Shown here piece after piece: positions 55,401 to 64,000 of a DNA stretch of 64,000 nucleotides. Under the pieces are notes generated by a model that saw nothing but the letters and a program-made list of their open reading frames with translations, was not told the DNA's origin and did no database searches. Made by a program: the position numbers and the translations under genes. Source of the DNA: Adineta vaga (Eukaryota; Rotifera). Numbering within the stretch: the stretch's first letter is position 1; the number at the start of each line of letters is the position of its first letter. Location of the stretch: positions 15,934,001-15,998,000 of the forward strand of contig CP075492.1 in assembly GCA_021613535.1 (NCBI GenBank), in the 5' to 3' direction.

Positions 55401-55744
55401 AAACTTTTCACTCAAAAGATACTTATTGCAATACACATTCTTTCTTTCTTTGCTTCATGTTTATTCTCCTACTATTTATTTTACAAACTTGAATATATAA
55501 TTTGAAAATAAAGAAGAAAAAAGAGACAATCCATCGTCCGAATATAAAATTGTGTTCGTTTCTTCTTCAATAGTGACAAGTCACAGTTGAGTAACTTTCT
55601 TTTTTTTCTCAATAGACATGAAAAAGGATGTAATTTTTTTTTATTCTGTTCTTTCATCACGTGTTTTATTTGAACGAATCTTTCACTTAATTTCCAATAT
55701 CAATGCATTGTCTAAATATCCAAGTTTTTCAAGAATAATCATCA
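55401..55744. other. intergenic
   Basis: About 340 bp of AT-rich DNA upstream of the type II membrane protein gene; nothing recognised. Confidence 0.5.
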
Positions 55745-56821
55745 ATGAGACTATTACGATCATCCAGTTTTGTATTAAAACGATTATCAACAATTATTTC
55801 ATGTATTTTGATTATTTATATCTTTTATGTTCATAATAAGAAACAAATTCCATCGAAAAATAATCATGTCAAAAAAAATGAAACTACATCTCCTTTTCAA
55901 CATACTCTTGGTTTTATTCGTTGGAATTCCTTACATCCCGAACGAATACCTCTCATGGAAAAATATCGACCTTTCTTTGCTGAATTACATTATTCCATGC
56001 CAAATTATACAACACATATTACTTTAACTGCAGACGGATGGAAACCATTTAAAGATGTGTATAAAGCTGTTGCAAGTACAATGAAAATTATTTTATTAAA
56101 CTATTCAGATATTCAAGGAATATTATATTTTCATTTTGATGTAAGTTTGTTATTTTAATCTTGATTATGATATAATTCATTTCTATTAAGGCATGGATAC
56201 AACCATTAAGATTTGATGATATGGATTTTCGTAAGATTTGGTTTCCTGATTCAGTTGTTCCACCATTTAAATGTGTGAATGATACAAAAGGATGGGAATG
56301 GTGGGCATGGAAGGATGGATATCATTTAACGGCGAAACGAGCTACAAAAAATGTTGCGAAGACCTATCCAACAGAATATGTTGTGAATAAAGAAATCTTC
56401 TGTGGCGGGTAAGAATGATTTTTCACATATAGATTTTTCGATTGGAATTGAAATTTTTAGATGGTCTGATATATATTATATTCCAAGACATTTTTTTCGT
56501 GATTTTATCAAATTAGGACAAATATTTTATGCAGCTGATTCATTTCATGAAGTAGCAATACCAACAATAATCAATATAATTGATCTAACTTATCGATTAA
56601 CACCTTATCATAGTGTAGTTACACGTCTTGGAGATTGTTGGGGTCATTGTTGTCTAAATGGTGCAAGTCCTGATGATATTAAACGACATCGATGTGGTCA
56701 TAGAATTACATTAACAAACGAAGATGTCAAACAAACATTAATTGAGATTTTACAATCAGGAGCATTATATCTTAATAGGCCAATCAAAAATTTGACTAGA
56801 CATAGGAAAATAAATATTTAA
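55745..56821 (+). CDS. type II membrane protein, family not recognised (possible glycosyltransferase-like)
   Basis: Three exons, 55745-56140, 56191-56408 and 56461-56821 (introns of 50 and 52 nt), encode 324 aa; phases agree. A basic N-terminus (MRLLRSSSFVLKR) and one TM helix (LSTIISCILIIYIFYVH) are followed by a lumenal or extracellular domain. Visible features: several Trp-rich blocks (WIQPLRFDDMDFRKIWF, GWEWWAWKDGYHL), an YFHFD followed by AWIQP joint that could hold a metal-binding acid, WSDIYYIPRHFF, and a Cys-rich part (GDCWGHCCLN, HRCGH) near the end. Layout and FHFD-like acid suggest a Golgi transferase, but I do not know the family, so no function is assigned. Confidence 0.65.
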
Positions 56822-57623
56822 TTTTTTAGATAAATGATAATTCCCTTTGTTCTAAGTTATATTTTAAAATAGGTATAATAAGTATCTTCATCCTCGATTT
56901 TGTACGAAGTCAAGCTCTTGTGGTATGGTCATCTTCGGTAGAAGTTGTTGTTGTTGTTACGTCATCTGGACCACGTGGCAACTATCGGTCCAGAATATAA
57001 CTGAAATTCATCGGCAAGATTTTGTGCTCCGTTGTCTCCCACTTTGATTATTTCCAATGTTGAGTTTAGTGAGTATCTATATGCAATAGGAATGAAAATA
57101 GTAAACACAATATTTGATATCTAACTTTATCTATAGAAAGAAATGTATTCTGCATGAACGAGGTCGTTCATTTTCAGAGATAACATACCATAAGCAATGA
57201 ATTATTCTTTTGCCATCTTTTCATTCTCATGTTCTATGATGGTGTGATGGACCGAGTACGATAACGTTTATTGTAAATTGTTTGAAATATTTCGACAATG
57301 GTAGATTCAATAGTTAAACCATCATTTATCTGAGCTAAGGGTATAGCTTTATGTTAACCAATTATTGAAAATGAAATCACTTGAACAGAATTTAATAATA
57401 ATATAAACTTTTCTTTTTTTCTTCTCCTTCTTCTATTGAAAAATTCAATTATTATATATATAAACACTTTAAAACTAAATCATATATTTTGTAACGGATA
57501 TAATTAACAGAAAAATACTCTCAATAAAATACCATCATCAACTTTTTATTCATATTCACATAGATACAGAAAACAGAAACATCAACATAATATTCTCATT
57601 TTTTTTCTAATCATATATATGCA
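56822..57623. other. intergenic, no supported gene
   Basis: About 800 bp. A GTTGTTGTTGTTGTT run near 56946 may be the remnant of a Thr/Gln-rich coding stalk; nothing else is recognised. Confidence 0.45.
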
Positions 57624-59139
57624 ATGTTAATGTTGTTTAAAAGAGAATTTATAATATGGATTTTCATGTTTCTATTATTGGATTTTAGTAAAGGTAAACA
57701 TTATTATATTTAAATGATTAATATTCTTTTTTGAAAAGAAAATATTCTATAAATCACTTATTAATAATATAATGACAAACTGGATGAGTAATTGACCATT
57801 TCTTATAGTACAGATGTTTATTGAGATATCGATAGTGTCATCAGTTGGACAAATCTACTCACGCACAGGATGTGACAGAAAACTCTTTAATTCATTGCAT
57901 ATTTATATAATCTAATACTTATAGGTTCTTTAATATCATATAATTTACCAAATTTATGTTCAAATGTTTCATGGAATCCTAATGGAAGTATATTTACATC
58001 CGCTTATTCGAAACCTTATGGTTTATTTATTGATATTACTAATAATCTATATGTTACCGAACAAGACACAAATCGTATTCAAATATGGTTCAATGATAAT
58101 ACTATTCCTATGAAAACAATCGCATATCCTTTAAATAATCCCGGTGCAATTTTTGTTACAATCAATGGTGATATTTATGTTGATAGTGGAAATAATAAAC
58201 GTATAGAAAAATGGACAACAGATTCTTTAAATGGAATTATTATTGCAAATATTAATGCACAATGTTTAGGACTTTTTATTGATAATAATAATACACTTTA
58301 TTGTTCATCAAGTGATATTCATCAAGTAGTTGCTAAATCATTAACAGATGATATCAATTCGACAATGAGAATTATAGCTGGTACTGGTATTGGAGGAGAA
58401 GGATCCTCTCAACTTTGGTATCCTAATGGAATATTTGTTGATAGTTATTTTAATTTATATGTAGCTGATTGGAGAAATAATAGAATACAAAAATTTCGAT
58501 CCGGATTATCTATTGGAGAGACCGTAGTTGGAAATGGAGCAGTAAATACGATTTATTTATGGGGACCAGTTGCAATTATTCTTGATGCTAATAATTATAT
58601 GTTTATAAGTGATACGTACTATAATCGAATTGTTGGCTCAGGTCCAAATGGATTTCAATGTTTGGTTGGATGTTCATCACAAAGTGGTTCATCAATAAAT
58701 CAACTTAATGGTCCACGTCATCTTAGTTTTGATAGTTATGGAAATTTATTTGTTGCCGATCGAGAAAATAATCGAATTATGAAATATCAAATACAGAATA
58801 ATATTTGTCGTATGTTTCATTTTAATATATTCAGAAGCGGGAGAGAGAGAGAGAATGCCTACGTTTAAAATGAAAAATTATATCATTGAAATATCTATTT
58901 ACGTAAAGTTCGTTTTTTTTATAGAACAAAATACAACATCATCAATTATTCAAATAACTTCAACCAACAAAAGTATATGTATTATTTAAATTAGACTATG
59001 AATATCTATATATAATATAATTTTAGTTTTAACAACGACAAGTGAATCAACGTATAATAATAAGAGTAAAATGCATCATAAGAACTTTTATGTCATATCC
59101 GTTCAAATAATAATCATTTTTCAAGTTTTATTTCAATAA
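57624..59139 (+). CDS. surface NHL beta-propeller protein with Thr/Ser tail and hydrophobic C-terminus (paralogue)
   Basis: Four exons: 57624-57693, 57925-58809, 58925-58972 and 59027-59139; introns of 231, 115 and 54 nt; phases agree, 371 aa. Exon 1 gives a signal peptide (FIIWIFMFLLLDFSKG). Exon 2 holds the NHL propeller (LYVTEQDTNRIQIW, LYVADWRNNRIQKF, MFISDTYYNRIV, LFVADRENNRIMKY). Exons 3 and 4 encode NTTSSIIQITSTNK and a final hydrophobic segment, FYVISVQIIIIFQVLFQ, suited to GPI anchoring. It shares exon count, exon phases and domain order with the gene at 54047, so the two are tandem duplicates separated by the type II membrane gene. A GA-repeat lies in the second intron. Confidence 0.75.
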
Positions 59140-59246
59140 AGAATAAACAAAAAAATGAAGACAAAAAATAGAAATTAATTTTTTATTTGTACTGTAAGAA
59201 CAACATAAATTATCATCAAAGAATGTTTCTGTTTTTCTCATTTATT

Positions 59247-62200
59247 TCAATCTGAACAATTATAAGTATTTAATAAAATTCCAACATTATTTAATATTTG
59301 ATCTGTAGTAACAATATCAATTCTACCATCATTATTAAAATCACCAGAATTAATCGAACTTAAAATTCCTTGTGAAGCAGTTGGAAATGTTATTTGAGGT
59401 AGAAAACTTCCATTACCAAATCCAAGTAAAATACCAATTTTATGTGAATAACTATTACTAACAGCAAGATCTAATTGACCATCATTATTAAAATCATTGA
59501 CAGTAATCGAATTCGGACAACTATAATCACCAGTTGAATATGTAATTTGTTTTTGAAAATTTTGAAAATCATTTGTAATTATTATGCCTATATTCATTAA
59601 TCCACAATTAGCAATAGCAAAATCTAATTGATTATCATTATTAAAATCAGCGACAACAATTGATTTTGGCAAATTATTATCTCCAATTGAAATTGTAAAT
59701 GAAACACTGAAATATCCATAACCATTATTAAATAATATTTCTAGATTATCGTAATGACTATTCAATACAACAATATCTAAATATGTATCATAATTGAAAT
59801 CACCTAGAGCAAGTATATTTGGATAACAAACGGATCCTGAAAGAAATTTTCTTTCGATTTCAAAAGTTCCATCACCATTTCCAATGAAAATACCAATTGT
59901 ACAAGCATTTTCATTAGCTGTTGCAAGATCTTGATGATTGTCATGATTAAAATCGCCAACAATAATTGATGTTGGTGAATAAGTTGATCCATTAAGAAAT
60001 ATCATTGGTATTTGAAAAGTTCCATCACCATTACCGAATAGTAAACCTACTCCAATGGTATTAAAAATTCCAATAGCAAGATCAATATGTCCATCATGAT
60101 TGAAATCACTAGTCGATATTGAACTAGGAGTATTTCCATATCCAATAAAATAAGTTATTTGGGATTGAAAAGTTCCATTCTTTTGATTAAGAAAAATACC
60201 AATACTCCATGTACCATCATTAGCAATAGCAAGATCTAATTGATTATCATTATTAAAATCACCGACAGTCACTACATTGGTTTTGATGAAGAACCAGTTT
60301 CATAAAAATTGATTTCTTCAAATGTTAATGGACAAGTTGATACTATATAATAAAACAATCTTATAGAGTTTAGTATATCTCAAATGTGTATTCAGTTTCG
60401 ATTGTTTTTTCTTACATACTTGTTGTGATTATTGTTGATACCATGATTTCAGATGTTAGACTAGATGAAGTAAAAGTAATCTCATCTAAATTAATTCAAA
60501 GAATAAACAATTATAGTGATGTGAAATGAAATCAAAGACATACTTGTTGATAGAATAGAATTTTTGATGGATTGTTTTCTCAAATAAATTGATGTAATAA
60601 TCATTGAAGTAATCATACCAATGAATATTAGAATACCAAAAATAAAACTATATTGTGATTTTCTATTAAAAATTAAGTTTTCATATGAAAATGAACTCAT
60701 TGCTTTTGTACTGTGAATATCATTGGTAAGATTTGAAATATTTTTTGAATTATCCATTTGATTATTTGTTTCCATCGGATACAATTCAGATGAGATAATA
60801 TTACTTCGTTTTTTCCAACGTTGTTGTAAACAATAGGTAATATAAATCATATAAGGACAAATCCATTTAAGAATCGATGCAAGACCACCACATGTACCAA
60901 GTAAAATAGTTATTGTATATAATGAATTAAGTTTTTGAATATATGAATATAGACATACGGTTGGTAAACATGCATTAAAATATGATTTATAATTGATTTT
61001 AATTGACCAATTTTCAATGAAAAGATTTTGAACAAGATTAATTATAGTTGTATTAATTAAAAATTGACTTTTATTTTTTCGTAGTGCTAATGGAGTATGA
61101 ATTCTATCATTCGTTTTCATTTGTTTATAAATAAGTTTTAAACATGTTTGATCATAAAAACATTCGAGTGTTGAAGAAAAAAATGATTCACTTGGTGTAC
61201 AACCTATTTTTAATCCTTTAATTGGTAAAAGTTTTGATGAATTTTTATCAATAAAATTTGCCTGACTTGTACAAGTTGATGTTAATGAACATGAACAATT
61301 ATTATCATAAATTTTTGCTTGACTAAGTGCTGGTGAAAAACTTGCGTTATACCAAGGAAAAATATATTCATAATTTGTTTCATATGTTGATATTATCGAA
61401 TTACCATGATTGATGGATCGAAGTAAATAAATGAGGCGATCTATTAGAATTGGAGAATTACTTTTACTTTGTTCAATAATAGAATTGATTTGTATATTAA
61501 ATGTTAATGGAGATATAAGATGAATAGTAACAAAAAATGATGATAAGAATTGAATAATATTATCATTCATTGATTTCATTGATAATTCACATAATCCAGA
61601 TAGAAATTGTAGATGAGATGAAATCAAACGACGATAATCATTTAGTGAATAAATAGAAAGATTAGAAAGAAGTTCAGATGTTAAATCAAATTGCCATTGA
61701 TATGATACAAATAGACTTGAACAAATCTAGAATTGTTATTTCATGATAATTCTCTTCTATTACATTGAAATATTTACCTGATGAAATATTGGCTTGATTT
61801 CAATAAATTGATCATATGTTGATGAAATTGATGAACAAGGACATTGAAGTGTATCGCTATAATCACGTAATAACTCATTATAAGTTTTATATGATGGATT
61901 TGTTATTGTTTTTATTAAAATTTCTGGTTCAATAGCAGTATTAAGAAAAAGTATAATGAATCCAATAATCATAAGAATAATATAGAGACGAGTAGCTAAA
62001 TGACCAAGATATTTCGCTTCTTTTCGATCAATATTTCCTCCAAAATTTCGACGAGAAAATATATTTAAATTGATCAATGTTGAAAATAAAAATATTCGAA
62101 GATTTTTAAATATGATTTCAAGTCTTTTTAAAATTGTTATTTTATCTTAATATAGAAAAATATTCGAATGAATTCTATTCTTTTTCAAAAGAAAAAACAA

Positions 62201-64000
62201 AAATCTTCTTTACTTTGCTTTTTCATTTTAGTTTTTCTTAAATTTAAAATAATTGTCACAAGATGTGGTGTTAAAAAACGTAATATAATAGTCAAACCAC
62301 CAATTATTGATGTTAATTTTAATAGAATTCCCAGAAAACCAATGCCATGAATTACACGAGTATATATACAATAATTTGGTAAACAATTATTATAATACTG
62401 ATCAAATGATGAGGAAAAATTCCATTGTTCAACCATTAATTGTTTAACTAGGATTGAGATCGTAAGATTTGGAGAAAAACGACTTTGGAATGAATTGTAA
62501 ATAAGAGGTCGAGCTTGAAACCAAGAGATTTTTGAATCACTTTCAAATGAATTATTTATATAATGATATTGTATTGATAAACATGATTCTGAATAATAAC
62601 ATTCAAGTGTTGAAAGTAAAAGTGAATCAATAGTAAAACAACCCATCATTATACCAGGTATAATATATGGATTAGAATAATCTGTATAAGTTGCTCGTAA
62701 ATCATATAAAGAAACTGAACTTTGACAATGATGATTTGTTGCACAAATACATTGAACAGCTGTTGAATTTACATTCAATACACCATTCATTTGAAATTGA
62801 ACCTAAAAAAGAAAAAGAAATGTTTTCAAATATTTTTATATAGAATAAATAAATAAAAAGAACTTGTTTAAATAATTGTTCATTCGTATTATTAATTATT
62901 AAATCTTTGAAAATTAGTTTTGCGTTATCAAATAATGTAAATGGTTGATCAATTTGAGTAAAAAGATGAACTATATCAATAAGAAGACTAAATTGAACAA
63001 TTAAAGAAGTAATAAAGTGATTCATTGTGGAATTTAATTGTGCAAAAAAATCTGATTCCATTACAATATATGATGTAACTAAAGATCGTGTTTGAAAACG
63101 ACGAATTGCATCGTTTAGAGTTTTATTAGCTAATTGACAAATAGTTGATAATAAACGAAAATGATTTGATCCTAAACCACGCCAAATATAATTAGTTCTT
63201 GTTGTAGGTCTCACAGAAACAAATGATAATAATGAAATCCAAGATTCAGTTATAAAATCACTTGAACAGATTTGATGAAATATCGGAGAAAATGAAATAA
63301 ATTTATGATATGAAACAAGTGGATTTTGACAAATACATCGTAATTTATTTGGATACAAATTTTGTAATGATTTATATGTTATTAATGAAGGATTTGATAC
63401 ATTTATTGTAATGTTTAATCGTGTTAATAAGAAAAATATTAAAATTATCAAAATTGAACCTTTAATAAAAATATATTTAGTATCGATTTCTGTATAGTTC
63501 GGTGAAAAGTGTGAGTCAAATGTCGTCAATATCTAACTCGCACTTTCCCCTTGGTGGTTTCGATACATATTTAATAAAGAATGAATAAAAAAAGAAAGCA
63601 ATTGTATCGTTCTTACTTATGAGTAAAATAAAATATACACGTGTAGTAATACGTTGTTGTTTGATAGAAATTTGTGATTTAAATAAATTTAATTGTTTAA
63701 TCCATTGAGAAACATTTTCAATCGATGTTAGAATGAGTTCTAAAATAATTCGAAAACAAAACATCTTTTTTTTTTGTTTCTGTTTAAACTTAATTTTACC
63801 TCGATTAAACTTCATAGTTGGTAAATTATCTTTCAATGTTAATGAAATATCGACTAAGAATATAACAAATATACGAAGTATAATTGTTAAACAACCATAA
63901 AAACTAAGTAAAAGTGTAATTAAATATGAGAAATCCATTTGATTAGGTTTTGTATATGTACAATATTCTGGTGAACATTTAAGAAAATATTCTGTATAAT
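59247..64000 (-). CDS. modular multi-unit CPC-type membrane protein fused to an FG-GAP propeller (partial at window edge; frameshift in last exon)
   Basis: Exons in order: 64000-63617 (continues outside), 63459-62864, 62802-62214, 62145-61778, 61726-60544, 60485-60420 and 60342-59247, with introns of 51-157 nt. The first exon ends one unit (CSPEYCTYTK, TM) and begins the next. Unit A has CICQNPLVSYHKF, FHQICSS, CICATNHHC, GCFTIDSL, CYYSESC and CLPNYCIYT. Unit B repeats the pattern (CPCSSISSTYDQF, CSCSLTSTC, ECFYDQTC, CLPTVCLYSY). Both belong to the family at 12.8-19.2 kb. After unit B come another TM (FGILIFIGMITSMIITSIYL), a Thr/Ser linker, and seven or so FG-GAP/VCBS blades with DFNNDGQLDLAV-type Ca2+ loops. 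The last exon is one base out of phase between about 60271 and 60285, so the propeller is cut off unless the base call is wrong. Confidence 0.7.

Noticed and set aside
1-64000. tRNA, rRNA and other structured RNA genes
   Set aside because: I saw no clear tRNA boxes or rRNA segments by eye; a covariance-model search would be needed to exclude them.

Overview
The window looks like nuclear DNA from a small invertebrate, most probably a bdelloid rotifer (Adineta/Rotaria type). The DNA is visibly AT-rich, genes are close together on both strands, and introns are tiny (about 40-110 nt, GT..AG, with T-rich 3' ends). The protein families are ones I associate with bdelloids: NHL propellers on Thr/Ser-rich stalks, arginine ADP-ribosyltransferases fused to TPRs, divergent 7TM receptors, FG-GAP propellers, and a multi-unit membrane family with CPC-type cysteine motifs. 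This assignment comes from recognising families, not from a search. Exon models were built by hand from splice signals and reading phase.

Layout. 1-10 kb: a propeller fragment broken by an in-frame TGA, an acyltransferase-like gene (-), a death-effector-domain/TM/NHL receptor (+), a secreted serine hydrolase (+), and a badly decayed 7TM gene (-). 10-20 kb: an Hv1-like voltage-sensor gene (-), then three nearly identical large exons (-) of the multi-unit membrane family, probably tandem units of one gene. 21-33 kb: two head-to-head TM/stalk/NHL genes, two 7TM genes (+), a small secreted peptide (-) and an aldo-keto reductase (+). 33-40 kb: a Gly/Tyr-repeat gene and a small charged-protein gene transcribed divergently, a decayed ART-TPR gene, a decayed VWD-like gene, and a secreted Cys-rich/NHL gene (-). 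41-51 kb: a GT61-type glycosyltransferase (+), a 568-bp inverted-repeat element, an intact ART-TPR gene (+), a TM/PARP-like gene (-), and a secreted FN3/TIGR03790 gene (-). 52-64 kb: a 7TM gene (-), two secreted NHL genes with hydrophobic tails (+) flanking a type II membrane protein (+), and a large modular gene (-) that joins the multi-unit membrane family to an FG-GAP propeller and runs off the window.

Most of the genes make cell-surface or secreted proteins: six NHL propellers with four anchoring modes, one FG-GAP propeller, receptors, surface hydrolases and glycosyltransferases. The DED-TM-NHL protein links an outer propeller to a death-fold signalling domain. A short G-rich hairpin repeat, whose arms contain TGTGGG-type hexamers, is scattered through intergenic DNA and introns and is not explained by the genes. 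Several genes have decayed copies, and the three cassettes at 12.8-19.2 kb look homogenised except for a short hypervariable patch. Both fit a fast-changing accessory (possibly subtelomeric) region.
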